Below the pieces are notes generated by a model, which saw nothing but the letters and a program-made list of their open reading frames with translations, was not told the DNA's origin and made no database searches. The position numbers and the translations under genes were made by a program. A stretch of 64,000 nt of DNA from GWB2-37-7 sp942492835 (GTDB lineage: Bacteria; Bacillota; Clostridia; Lutisporales; Lutisporaceae): positions 124,001 through 188,000 of the forward strand of contig OW818645.1 in NCBI GenBank assembly GCA_942492835.1, read 5' to 3'. Shown here piece by piece: positions 42,201 through 50,300 of the stretch; the first letter of the stretch is position 1; each line of letters starts with the position of its first letter.

Positions 42201-44266
42201 ATTTCTTCTTCTTTTGCTTCCTTGTATTCTATCTCAAATGGAAGCTCACTGTGTATTTTCTGTACTATTTCTTCATTTTCCATATGGAAGCTGGTTCTAA
42301 GAGCTTCATGTCTTTGTATCAGCTTGCAGAAGGCTTCCTCTAGCCTTATCTTGTCAAGTTTTCCTTCTATAGCAATAATATTAGGCATATTATAGCTGAT
42401 ACCATCTGTCTCAAACTGATGTAAGGTATACAGTCTCCTCTGGGCGGAGGATAGCTCGTAGTATTCTCTATCCTCCGCTGCCTCTATTGCTATATATTTA
42501 CTTTCCTTCATGCCTTTTATATATTCAGAAATTGTTTTTATTGTGGGATTAGCAAATATCTCCTTTAGAGGCACTTCTACATTTAGCACCTTATGTATCT
42601 TAGAGATTAAGCTCGTTGCCTTTAATGAATGTCCTCCTATCTCAAAGAAGTTATCATTAATACCTATCTTCTCTACTCCAAGAACCTCTCTCCATATTTC
42701 TACTAGTTTTTGTTCTACCTCGTTTCTAGGAGCTTCATATTCAACTCCCGTTTTCATGCCTTCATCTGACAAAAATAAATTAATATCATAAAGAGCTTTA
42801 CGGTCTATTTTTCCATTTGGTGTCAGTGGCATTTCATCTATTTGAATAAAATATGAAGGTACCATATAATCAGGAAGCTCTTTTCCCAGAAACTCTCTCA
42901 ATTCTCCAACTGTAAATTTCTTATCTGCTACTATATATGCATGCAAAAATATTTCTTCTTGCTCACCTGTTTTTCCTATAACAACTGCTTCCTTAACTTT
43001 AGTTATTTTTAATAGCTGACTTTCTATATCGCCTAGCTCTACTCTATATCCCCTTATATTTATTTGATAGTCCTTTCTTCCCATAAACTGTATACTACCA
43101 TCTGGTAAAAGTTTACCTAAGTCTCCTGTTCTATAAAACCTGCCCAAGCCAGGGTTTTCCATAAATACTTTGTCTGTAGCTGCTTTATCTTTCCAATAGC
43201 CTAATGCAACATGTTTACATGCGACAATAATCTCTCCTGTCCTTAATATGTCAACCTCTTCTCCATTTTTATCTACCAATAGAAGCTCAGTTTCACCTAC
43301 AATGTTTCCTAGGGTTATTTCATCTAACTCATTTGAGTTTTCAATGAACAATGATGAATTATATGATGCTTCTGATTGTCCATATAAGTTAACCAATGTA
43401 GAGTACTTAAAGTATTGTTGAAACATGTCTATATCATGATTTAAAGTAGCTTCTCCTCCAAGAACTATGTATTTCAGCTTTTTGAAGGTTTCTTTTCCAC
43501 TCAATATATTTGTATAGTATCTAAACAAAGTAGGCACTGAGTGCCATATTGTTATTCCTTCATCAATAATCCAATTCGTTAGCTCTGAGGCATTTATTTG
43601 ATTTCTTACATTTAAAGGATAAAGCGATGCCCCACTTAATAGTGCACCATAAATATCCATAATTGCGGCATCATGGCTAAATGCTGAAAACAAAGTCATT
43701 CTATCCTCATGAGTTATTCCGAGATCTTTAATATAATTTTCAATGAAATAATACATATTCTCATAGCTCTGCATAACTCCTTTTGGCAATCCAGTTGAAC
43801 CTGAGGTATAAAGTATGTATGCAATATTATCTCCATTAATATTTATGTCAAGGTTATTGCAGGGTACATCATCACCTATACTTGTAATATTTATTATTTG
43901 GATATCAACTAGTCCATTAATAATGCTTTCTGCTAATTTATAATTTTCATTATTAGTAATCAAAACCTTTGCATCAGAATTTTCAATCATATACCTTAGT
44001 CTATTTTGAGGATATGAATTATCTAACGGTACATAAGTTCGACCTGATTTTATTGCCGCTATAGTTCCAATAACCATATCAATCCCATGTCCAAATAACA
44101 AAGCTATATTAGAGCTAATACTTTCTAAGTGCTCTGTCACGATTTTGTAAGCTACTTTATTGGCATAATTATTTAAATCTGTATAACTTAAAACTTTATC
44201 AGAGGTTTTAACAGCAATTTTATTTGGAAATTTATTTACTTGTTCCTCAAATATTTGTGTAAGCAT
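27209..44266 (-). CDS. NRPS2: A-T-C-FkbH-VOC-T-C-A-T-C-FkbH-T-C-A-T-C
   Basis: A synthetase of about 5685 residues, the largest gene here. Landmarks: A1 157; T1 542; C1 729; FkbH-1 1054-1575 (DCDNT 1248); VOC 1612-1795; T2 1956; C2 2142; A2 2612; T3 2997; C3 3184; FkbH-2 3510-4039 (DCDNT 3702), without VOC; T4 4160; C4 4345; A3 4815; T5 5195; C5 5389. All five C domains keep HHxxxDG. The A3 pocket reads DILQMGMIW-K, close to the glycine code DILQLGLIWK. A2 reads DSELTGEVS-K and A1 DAMHVGLYN-K; neither is assigned. The start is the ATG at 44266, eight bases after AAAGGAG; an in-frame TTG six codons earlier overlaps that site. It begins with A and ends with C, so both edge modules are shared with neighbouring proteins. 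Confidence 0.94.
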   Translation of the reverse strand: MLTQIFEEQVNKFPNKIAVKTSDKVLSYTDLNNYANKVAYKIVTEHLESISSNIALLFGHGIDMVIGTIAAIKSGRTYVPLDNSYPQNRLRYMIENSDAKVLITNNENYKLAESIINGLVDIQIINITSIGDDVPCNNLDININGDNIAYILYTSGSTGLPKGVMQSYENMYYFIENYIKDLGITHEDRMTLFSAFSHDAAIMDIYGALLSGASLYPLNVRNQINASELTNWIIDEGITIWHSVPTLFRYYTNILSGKETFKKLKYIVLGGEATLNHDIDMFQQYFKYSTLVNLYGQSEASYNSSLFIENSNELDEITLGNIVGETELLLVDKNGEEVDILRTGEIIVACKHVALGYWKDKAATDKVFMENPGLGRFYRTGDLGKLLPDGSIQFMGRKDYQINIRGYRVELGDIESQLLKITKVKEAVVIGKTGEQEEIFLHAYIVADKKFTVGELREFLGKELPDYMVPSYFIQIDEMPLTPNGKIDRKALYDINLFLSDEGMKTGVEYEAPRNEVEQKLVEIWREVLGVEKIGINDNFFEIGGHSLKATSLISKIHKVLNVEVPLKEIFANPTIKTISEYIKGMKESKYIAIEAAEDREYYELSSAQRRLYTLHQFETDGISYNMPNIIAIEGKLDKIRLEEAFCKLIQRHEALRTSFHMENEEIVQKIHSELPFEIEYKEAKEEEIADIVKSFVRAFDLRKAPLLRVGLIKINEERHILMYDIHHIISDGVSMTILLQEFISFYEGKELPKLRLQYKDYAVWQNRKESLETLEKQGQYWTEILKDCDQPLTMPLDYQREAIQTFAGDTISFNIDSRIVQKLNTLAQKEKTTVNTVLISAYNILLSKYCNQKDITVGVTVANRPNTELENVIGAFINFLPIRSSISEDMSFLEFMRQQKNVIAEAYNNQEYPFDEMVKNSSIRIDNNRNPIFDTMLIYHNELNYNTAINIEGLSFSKIEFNKQTSKLDFKFDVFPSKNGSLDFYLEYNTGLYKKESMQRFGEQYGLLLEKCIDNVGLNMSDIEIFTETEKISIKEKREVVNKDISITKLAVAATFTAEPIEEYVKWWCEKHKHNVELSFAQYNQVFQELLDENSIISRNSGINLLMVRFEDWIRDINANDEYKLELLEANYNRLTKLLRNKNKSCLYIVGIFPVSDQLGLSNQIIEYINNMNQKWQSEVKNLEGVEVLDFADMAEQYGIKEIFDPVKDKVGHMPFSDEYYAAIAAAIARYICAVKANLFKVIAVDCDNTLWNGICGEDGAMGVKVTEPYMELQKLLIKKHDEGMLLVLCSKNNEDDVWEVFEKNTQMLLKKEHLVGWKLNWRPKSDNLKELAEELNLGIDSFIFIDDNPMECYDMMKNNPKVLTLQLPEEPQQIPMYLKHVWAFDKLKVTAEDRARTKSYQQERERKELQKSSFTLEDFLKEIKPKVYINEIDKEQIPRVSQLTQRTNQFNLSTKRRSEEDIEMLMHNPNVKCWTVEVEDRFGEYGLTGVLIIENQDDKLLIDTFLLSCRVLGREIENAIMTAFKKHCQQNEIHTVQADFYPTAKNHAIKSFIEKAGWSKTDETAEYIRYILSTQELPDSIKHIECIYEKPNKASNKPTESHKLECSLDHIGIAVNSIDAMEEYYKSMSFVNTAATFDPLQNASLVMLKKEGLDSIELVYMSDIERRTYIPDGNKAGKPYHLCYRVKDFSEVLKELDNNNIPWEIVSQAKQAVLFGGKEVMFIHVQGAGVIEFLQENTLDNGFKVENVIRLKTTDYENCITFFKVLGYFETNRIYNEARKVMSIVLSKQGTGNIELLADMGSELSLQRAGVQQICYKCDSSEINNYLNNDISKDVISSYKYGSLSKANIILQSDEAQYNLFYSVPETVKSTTEMNWQITTENEAELLHSAYLLSLKYYTGEKLLQMPIYENMKAGRKSNNYEAPRNPLEEKLVKIFEEILRVEKVGINNSFFDLGGHSLRATSLIGRLHKELNIEVPLREIFRTPTIKGLVEYIRLSGETVYEEIEKVEEKEYYEMSSAQKRMYTLQQLELNSTSYNMPGVLELEGDVDKDRLKEAFNKLIQRHEALRTSFEALEEGLIQKVHSKVEFNIEEYKAEEDKGIQEIVKGFIRTFDLSKAPLLRVGIIKIQSNKHILIYDMHHIISDGVSMGILVEEFSKAYAGEELIPLRIQYKDFSEWQNKLYNSDKIKTQEEYWLKQFEGEIPVLNLTTDYQRPAIQSFEGDSIQFEIEKELTNKLRQITKVTGSTMYMVLLSTLNILLSKYSGQEDIVVGSPIAGRPHADLRNIIGMFVNTLAMRNYPIGEKTFKEFLSEVKENALGAYANQDYQFEELVEKLKVSRDFSRNPVFDIMLVLQNMDRVSIELKGLNISTYKAENNISKFDITVIAVEMRDNISISIQYCTKLFNKVTIKRMYRHMENIIESVVKNPDVKLSEIEVLTEEEKQQILVDFNNTKVNYSKDKTIHRMFEKQVERTPDKIAAVYGEKSLTYRELNKKANQLAGVLRSKGVSTDSIVAIIIEKSLEMIVGILGILKAGGAYLPIDPDYPRDRIRYMLDDSKAEIIITNHEIGNIGGIDSEILYIEDELKHDYSCDNVVYDWNEKNLAYVIYTSGSTGKPKGVMVEHGAIVNTLQWSMENYALCETDVVLQITSFAFDSSIEDIFSTLITGGKLLLLNHEERTNVEYLKEKIQNEKVTHFLTVPSLYALLISEKTECLQGLRFVTIGGEACTRKMLEQHFSKLKSTRLFNEYGPTENSVSSTIYEIKEAETDVLIGKPISNTKCYIVDQYNNLLPIGIPGELCVSGKGLARGYLYRQELTSEKFINNPFESGTRMYRTGDMARWLSDGNIELIGRIDQQVKVRGYRIELEEIEIKLLNYEAVKEAVVTSKDDNNGNKYLCAYVVAEKELTVSELRGHLSKALPDYMIPSYFIQLEKLPLTPNGKVDRTALTKNKLPEGVESLTTGAEYEAPRNETEEALLKIWQQVLEVERIGINDNFFEIGGHSLKASSLAAKIHKMLNVEIPLKEIFKAPTIKGISEYIKDSEESIYRRIELVEEKEYYEMSSAQKRMYILNKIDRDSNSYNMTKVLIIEDELDLQKLTEVFVSLVERHEALRTSFEIIDESLVQKVHKKVKFEVQYSDTQEEEQVKEKVKSFIRAFDLSKAPLLRVGLIKVHSKKFIMICDMHHIISDGVSMGILIKEFGMLYQGIELPKLRIQYKDYAEWLSKPYYIKRLESQETYWIDTFKNEIQPLNMPLDYDSKNWRKFEGDVIQFKIKSEIVQQLKELAKRENTTLNTLLLALYSILLSKYAEQKDIVVGSIVANRNYADLENIVGNFINFLPIKSSVNPNTMVVEYLKEYKTLLQEVYNNQEYPFDKIVQNCTSTMRNGRNPIFDTMLIFHNEIDLDEDFNVGNLHMSPYKWDNKTSTLDFKLDIVLNSKNEFECSIQYNNSLYKAASMLDFAKHFELLIVRTLENLESNIIDLEVFNKEEKHNIETKRQANNINNAATNIVISSTFTADPLEEHLNWWCEKFGETVNVKFTPYNQVFQELIDKDSMTSKNLGINMIMVRFEDWIRDIKCSDKEKCDLIRSNYEKMISILKNKEKASQYIIGIFPVANHLGLSVEVIDYIKELNNEWRNAVKNIDDLSMLDFTNIAELYNIREIFNLITDKVGHMPFSDEFYAVIGTETARKLHALSSNSFKVIAVDCDNTLWKGVVGEDGALGVAVEEPYLEMQKLLIQKYNEGMLIVLCSKNNEADVWEVFDNNPQMLLKREHLTSWRINWESKYIGIRSLAKELNLGIDSFIFVDDSAKECYEMMANNPQVLTLQLPENTKQISIFLKHVWAFDKERFTEEDKIRTRLYQVERQRQEVQKESSTLQDFLKELNLKVYINEVEEAEIPRVSQLTQRTNQFNLSTIRRTEDDIENIIKNPNTKCLSIQVSDRFGEYGLTGVVIMELKEDIAFLDTFLLSCRVLGRQVEAAVLIELCKYCKEKGISKIEADFYPTKKNEPFEEYLSSNKWELIWESEKCKRYEILIDIDYSIDYIEAHFCEEKPRKQYEVKDNVISEAAATFETQAVEKEYISVEPAWQVNINNEDELLHINYLIQLKYCTGKKLLEIPKCRQEYKNNKQAYEAPRNSIEEKLVNIWRTVLGVDTIGINDNFFELGGHSLKATSLIAKIHKALNVEIPLKEIFTSPTIKGISKYINDSEESIYSSIELVKEQTYYEMSSAQKRIYTLQQLEGNSTIYNMPGVLELEGDLNIERLKEVFNKLIQRHEAFRTSFEVIEEGLIQKVHKEVKFDIAEYKAESEEEIEDIIKNFIRAFNLSNAPLLRGGLIRVQKDKHILMYDMHHIISDGTSMSILVDEFSKIYAGEELTPLRIQYKDFSEWQNKLFKGDSIKVEEEYWLKQFEGEIPVLNLTTDYQRPAVQSFEGDSIQFEVDNELTNKLRQISKETGSTIYMVLLSALNVLLSKYSGQEDIIVGSPIAGRPHSDLENIIGMFVNTLAMRNYPAGEKTFKEFLREVKEKALGAYANQDYQFETLVEKLNVARDLSRNPLFDVMLILQNMDMGEIEAEGIKISPYKSEDKVSKFDITINAMELRDRINISIQYCTKLFSKASIERMYKHFENIMYEVTENIDVKLSEIEMMTEAEIQQILADFNNTKTDYPKDKTIHQLFEEQVARTPDRTAVVYGDSIMTYSELNHRAEQLAALLRQRGIIPDSIVGMMVKRTPEMLIAMLGILKAGGAYLPIDPEYPVDRIKYILEDSGAKLLIINRNLENNVNCNLQKLIIDEVGNYQAISDNLSAVTNADNLAYTIYTSGSTGKPKGVMIEHQAISNFITGITDIIDFETGSILCLTSAAFDIMGLETLLPLTKGLKIVIADEEAQTDPLRLWEIINKEEITMLQATPSRIQMLMTSSEGKKSLKKLRTIMVGGEMLPVTLLHELQENTEAKLYNMYGPTETTIWSTVKELTKEQKVTIGKPIANTHIYILEKGNKLQPVGIPGELCITGDGLSRGYLNRPDLTVEKFVQSPFEAGTRMYKTGDLARWLPDGNIEFLGRIDNQVKVRGYRIELGEIENRLLLHHAIREVVVAAKIDNNSEMYLCAYIVGERELTVLELREHLFKTLPDYMIPSYFVQMDKIPLTHNGKVDRKSLPEPDLSAVTGTEYQAPSNELEEKLVMIWQNVLGVEKVGVNDSFFELGGHSLKAIKAANMIKQQLNYDISLQDIFQHGTIAALSRNISDYDTINYAEISKSPEKAYYALSYNQKRLLILNRLNPEGTEYNISGKQKIKAQVNIEDVSKAFEFLINRHESMRTSVGIIDGSYVQWLEDKVSFKIDFSDLSNLHEDDKKEEFEKIFRKNAHNVFDLGQAPLMVSELVKLSEDEYELIYSIHHIISDGWSMEILRKEFGIAYEAYRNNTEPQLPLLALQYKDFAEWQNSQIEDSTKMNHAKEYWRKQLEEKADEMNLYMKSNQSQILDNSGSSYRIIIDEATKQKLKEIAMKQKTSLFSLMISAFYMYFAELTQQEDITFGTAGSGREDRGLENIFGYFVNTVMLRNKVDWEETYPDFLNRISKNILDALKYQNYPLELIVEELKIDYPSINIFINMLNVYENEKELLLDAKPRHVEDGQHIKFDMEFYLVEYANGIEVLCTYARRYFDSSVIEYIVGEYVNLLSMICEEPGKKLEEYFN
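32170..33760 (-). other. Second FkbH-like cassette inside NRPS2 (no VOC)
   Basis: A diverged FkbH-like unit with VISSTFTADPLEE, DCDNTLWKG, LCSKN, FVDDS and LTQRTNQFNLST in order, so phosphatase and acyltransferase parts look intact. In place of the VOC domain there are only about 60 residues of linker before the conserved segment ELLHINYLIQLKYCTGKKLL and the carrier domain. Confidence 0.85.
38196..42530 (-). repeat. 4.34-kb intragenic duplication, copy in NRPS2
   Basis: The partner of 21091-25443, in the same orientation. The 18-base difference removes the residues GENSEL of the other copy. The adjoining A1 domains of NRPS2 and NRPS3 are related but clearly more diverged, so this segment was copied or homogenised recently. 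Confidence 0.9.
38880..41125 (-). other. First FkbH-like plus VOC cassette inside NRPS2
   Basis: Nearly identical in DNA and protein to the NRPS3 cassette. It differs mainly by a six-residue deletion in the second VOC lobe and scattered substitutions. The same HAD and acyltransferase motifs and the same four VOC ligand candidates are present, so both copies should be active. Confidence 0.85.
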
Positions 44267-44371
44267 AGTATATACTCCTTTCAATAATACCCATAATACC
44301 TGTTAATTGTTTCCATACACTTTTGCCTGATATAAGTACAATCAATTACTTCTATCTAAAATATAATTTAA

Positions 44372-47300
44372 CTATTTAAATGTCAGTTTTCTTTTTACTT
44401 TCTTATTTTTATTATCTTTAATAGTATCATTAAAATTTTCTACTACGTATTGTATTAATTGAATATATTGATTTGCTATATTTTCTACTATATATGGTTT
44501 AAATAAATTACTTTTGTAATTTACTAATATTTCTATTGCATTTGCATATTCCCTAACATAGAACACTAGATCATACTTAACCTCTTGTAATTGTTTTAGG
44601 TGATATGATTCTAAATTTTCTATTATTTCACTTTCATATTCTTCTATGTTTAGCATGTTAAAAAATATAGAAATTTTAGGATAGCTCATTTTTAATTCAT
44701 CTAATAATAGCTCAATGGGATAACTTTGATATTCAAGAACATTTATTATATTTTCGTTTACTTTATTTATAATATTTATAAATGTATCCTCATTATCTAT
44801 TTTATTTCTTATAAACATAGTGTTTACAAAGAAGCCTATTATCCCTTTGACATCATCATGCTGTCTACCAGAACCTGCTGATCCAATTATAATATCCTCC
44901 TGACCTGTTAAATCTGAAAGATAAATATTTAATATTCCTAACAATATTGAATATAAGCTTAAATTTTGCTCTCTAGCTAGCTGCTTTAGCTTATTTTTAA
45001 CCGTACTTGATACAATACAGCGATATCCACTGCTTCCAATTAAATCTGAACTAACAATCTTTGATATTGGCAAGTTAAGTATTGGAGTATCTCCGCTCAT
45101 ATTTTTTATCCAAAACTCTTTTGCCTTTTGCATTTTAATTCCATCTTTTAATAGACTATTCTGCCATGAAGCAAAATCTTTATATTGTACTGCCAAAGGT
45201 TTCAACTCTATAACTAATCCATTTTTATATGAATTATAAAGTGTGAAAAATTCACTTTTCAATACATTCATAGACCAGCCATCTGTAATTATATGGTGCA
45301 TGCATATCATAATTTCATATTCTTCATTTTTACATTTAACTAATATTACACGATATAAAGGTGCAATCTTTATATTTAGTGGTTTATTCAATTCAGTATC
45401 GATTATCTCTTGCCTTTTTTGCAAAAGATTCTCACCTTCCATATTGCTAATATCCAATTTTGTTATGTTAAAATCTATTTTGCCATATATTAGCTGTACT
45501 GGCTCTCCATCTATAACCTCAAAGCTTGTCCTTAAACTTTCATGTCTTTCTATAAGCTTTATAAATGCTTTGTTAAATGCCTCTTCGTTAAGCTTCTCAC
45601 GCAGAATAAAATAACTCGGAATATTATATGCAATACTATTTGGCTGAAGCTGATGTAAAATCCACAATCTTTTTTGTGAGTATGATAATTCATAATATTC
45701 TTTTTTGTCTAAAGGCTTTATTGGTGAATATATGTTTTCTTCACTGCTCATTATGTATTTGCTCATTTGGCTTACTGTTGGTGCATTAAATATCTCTCTT
45801 AATGGAATTTTCACATTTAACTCTCTATGTATTTTTGCAACTAAGCTTGTTGCCTTTAATGAATGTCCTCCAAGCTCAAAGAAGTTGTCGTTTATACTTA
45901 TCTTGTCTACTCCAAGTATCTCTCTCCATATTTCCACGAGCTTTTCTTCTGTACTGTTTCTTGGTGCTTCATATTCTGCCCCTGTAAATATATTTCCATC
46001 AGGCTCAGGTAGAGCTTTTCTATCTACCTTTCCGTTTGCTGTGAGTGGCAGCTTCTCCAGCTGTATGAAGTAGGAGGGTATCATGTAGTCAGGTAGTTCC
46101 TTATCCAAGTGATGTCTCAGCTCTGTCACTGTTAAATCCTTGTGTTGAATTTGCTCTTTATCTAGAACAATATATGCACATAAATAGTTGTTTTGCTCTT
46201 CATCTTTTCTTGCTATTACTATTGTTTCTTTTATTCCTTCATATTTCAAAAGCTTGCTTTCAATTTCTCCAAGCTCTATTCTGTGTCCTCTTATCTTTAC
46301 CTGCTGGTCTATACGTCCCATATACTCCATGTTTCCATCTGGCAGCATCCTTACTAAATCACCAGAACGATATAGCTTTTCTCCTGTTTCTAATGGATTC
46401 TGTGCAAACATGTTTGTTATGAATTTTTCTGCAGTCAGCTCCGGTCTCCTAAGATAGCCTCTACATACTCCTGCACCTCCAACACATAATTCTCCAGGCA
46501 CTCCGATTGGCAGTAGCTTAGCATTTTTATCCATTATATATGCTGTCAGTGTTGGTATTGGTTTTCCTATATTGCTGATATTCAGCCTTATATCCTCTTC
46601 TGTAATTTCCTTGTATGTTACATGCACCGTAGTTTCAGTGATTCCGTACATATTTATTAGCTTTGTCTTCGGATATTTTTCATAGAACCTCTTTAACATG
46701 CCTGGCATTAGTGCTTCGCCACCGAATATAACATATCTTATACCTAATTCACATTTGCCTGCTTTTTCATCTTCTTCAATCAATCTATAGAAGGCTGACG
46801 GAGTCTGGTTCAGAACTGTTACCTTCTCATTTTCCAACACCTTGAGATATTCAGCTGTATCTCTCGCAATAAGCTTTGGTATTACAATCAGCTTACCTCC
46901 ATATAATAATGCTCCATACATCTCCCATACAGAAAAGTCAAAGCAGTATGAGTGAAACATTGTCCATACATCTTTGTCTGTAAAGTCAAATAATGCTCTA
47001 TCATTGAAAAATAATCTAACTACATTCCTATGCTCTATCATTGCTCCTTTTGGTTTACCTGTTGTACCTGAGGTATATATGATATAGGCTAAATTGTCTG
47101 GCTTAACTATAGCTTCTAGGTTACTTTTATCTTCATGGCATGTTTCATATTCATTTAATATTATAATTTCTCCGCTATAGCTGATATCTGTAATTATGCT
47201 TCTCTGTGTTAAAAGCATAATTGCTTCTGAATCCTCTAGCGTATATTCTATTCTATCCTTTGGATACTCAGGGTCTATAGGTAGATATGCTCCTCCAGAC

Positions 47301-50300
47301 TTCAATACACCCATTATACCTACTATCATATCTAAGGATCTTTCTACCATAATTGCAACAATACTATCTGACTTTATGCCCTTATCTCTAAGTACTCTTG
47401 CCAGCTGATTTGCTCTTTCATTTAGCTCTCTATATGTGAAACTCTTTTCCTCATATACTACTGCTATATTATCAGGGGTTTTCTCTACCTGTTCCTCAAA
47501 GAGCTGATGTATTGTTTTATTCTTTGGATAGTCTGCTTTTGTATTGTTGAAATTTATAAGTATCTGCTGTCTTTCTTCTTCTGTCAGCATGTCTACTTCT
47601 GATAATCTTGTATCTATGTTTTCTGTTACTGCCTGTATTATGTTCTCTAAGTGTGTGTACATTCGCTTTATTGTCATCCTGTTAAATAGCTTCGTACAGT
47701 ATTGTAGGTTTATGCTTATGCTATCTACAAGCTCCACTGCTTCCAGTGTCATATCGAATTTAGATATCCTATTCTCTAAATTATGTGGCTTAATCTTTAA
47801 ACCCGCTACTGCTATCTCTCCCATATCCATATTCTGGAGTGTAAACATTACATCAAACAGTGGGTTTCTGCTAAAATCTCGTGCTACATTTAACTTCTCA
47901 ACTAGTTCTTCAAACTGATAGTCTTGATTTTCATATGCTCCTAATGCATTTTCTTTTACTTCTTTTAAGAACTCTTTAAAGGTCTTTTCTCCATTTGGAT
48001 AGTTCCTCATTGCTAGTGTATTTACAAACATTCCTATGATATTTCCCAGATCTTCATGAGGTCTTCCTGCTATTGGACTTCCAACTATTATGTCCTCTTG
48101 TCCACTGTATTTTGACAATAGTATATTAAAGATACTTAGCAATACCATATACATGGTACTTCCTGTAGCTTTTGATATTTGTCTTAACTTATTTGTCAGC
48201 TCTTTGTTTATCTCAAACTGTATAGTATCTCCCTCAAAGCTTTGTACTGCTGGTCTTTGGTAGTCTGTAGTAAGATTTAGTACAGGTATTTCTCCTTCAA
48301 ATTGCTTTAACCAATATTCTTCCTGTGCCTTTATCTTATCTGATTTAAACAACTCATTCTGCCATTCTGAGAAATCCTTGTACTGTATTCTTAGTGATGT
48401 TAGTTCTTCTCCTGCATATGCCCTTGAGAATTCCTCCACTAATATTCCCATGGATACTCCATCAGATATTATGTGATGCATGTCATACATAAGTATGTAC
48501 TCATTTGACTGTACTTTAATAAGTCCCACTCTGAGTAGTGGAGCCTTTGATAGGTCAAAGGCTCTTATGAAACCCTTTTCTAGACCTTCTATTCCTTTGT
48601 CTTCTTCTGTCTCATACTCTTCTATATCAAATTCTATTTTGTTGTGTACTTTCTGTACTAATCCTTCATCTATTAGCTCAAAGCTGGTTCTTAATGCTTC
48701 ATGTCTCTGTATTAGTATGTTAAAGGCTTCTTTTAACCGTTGTACATTTAATTCTCCCTTTAGCTCCAATACTCCAGACATATTATAGCTAGTGCTATCA
48801 AGCTCTAACTGCTGTAATGTATACATTCTCTTTTGTGCTGATGACATCTCATAGTATTCTTTTTCTTCTATTGGTTCTATTGACGAGTATATGTTTTCTT
48901 TGCTTCCTCTAATATGTTCAGATATTCCTTTAATCGTTGGATTAGCAAATATTTCCTTTAAAGGTACTTGTACATTCAATACCTTATGCATCTTTGCAAT
49001 TAAGCTTGTTGCTTTTAGTGAGTGTCCTCCTAGCTCAAAGAAGTTATCATTTATACCAATCTTCTCTGCTCCAAGTATCTCGCTCCATATTTCTACCAAC
49101 TTCTCTTCAATATTATTTCTTGGTGCTTCATATTCAGCTCCTGTGAATATACTTGCATCAGGCTCAGGTAGTTTCTTTCTATCTACCTTTCCATTTGGAG
49201 TAAGAGGAAGCTTATCTAACTGAATAAAGTATGATGGTATCATATAATTAGGTAAGTTTTGGAATAGATGCTTTCTTAGCTGTGTTACTGTCAGTTCTTT
49301 CTCGCCAATTACATATGCGCATAGAAGCTTATTTCCGTTATTATCATCTCTTGTTATAACCACTGCTTCTTTCACATCTTCATGACTCAGAAGCTTGCTT
49401 TCTATTTCTCCAAGCTCTATCCTGTAGCCTCTAATCTTCACTTGATTGTCTATTCTTCCACAAAACTCTATATTGCCATCTGGTAACCATCTTGCCAAGT
49501 CTCCGGTCTTGTACATTTTCGTTCCCGGTTCAAAAGGATTCTCTACAAACTTCTCTGCTGTTAGTTCCTGCCTATTGAGATATCCTCTTGTCAGCCCATC
49601 TCCTGTTATACATAGTTCCCCTGCTATTCCCATAGGCTGAAGCATGTTATTTTTATCAACTATGTATACTTGCGTGTTTAGCATTGGCTTGCCTATTGGT
49701 ACATTTCTTCCTGTAATTTCTGTTTCCTCAAGTTTATTCATAGTCGCACATATAGTTGCTTCTGTTGGTCCATATCCATTTACTATTTGCATACTAGGAT
49801 TTAAGCTAAAATAGCTATATAATACATAATCCTTTATAGGTTCTACTCCTACTAGTATTTTGTTAAGACTGATTTTTTCTCCTGAGCTCTTAAGAAGTTC
49901 ATATACATCCTTTAATATAGTAGGTGGTATATAGCCAAAGGTAATGTTATTTTTTATTATAAATTTGCTAAGTCTGTAAATATCTATTATCTCGTCATTA
50001 TGATATAGCGCTAAGCTTCCTCCATAGCGTAGTGGCAGGAATATCTCTCCTACACTTACGTCAAAGGATATATTGGTTAGACTCAGGCAACTGTCTCCTG
50101 CTCCTACCTGCCCGTTGAATTTATCATATAGAGTATTTAAGAAATTATTTAATGCTCTATGGGGCACTGCTACTCCCTTTGGTGCACCTGTTGAACCAGA
50201 GGTATATATTACATATGCAAGGTCAATGGATTTATTCATCTCTCCCAGATTATTTGTTTGACCTTGATATATAGCTTCATTATCAAGCTCTATTATTTCA

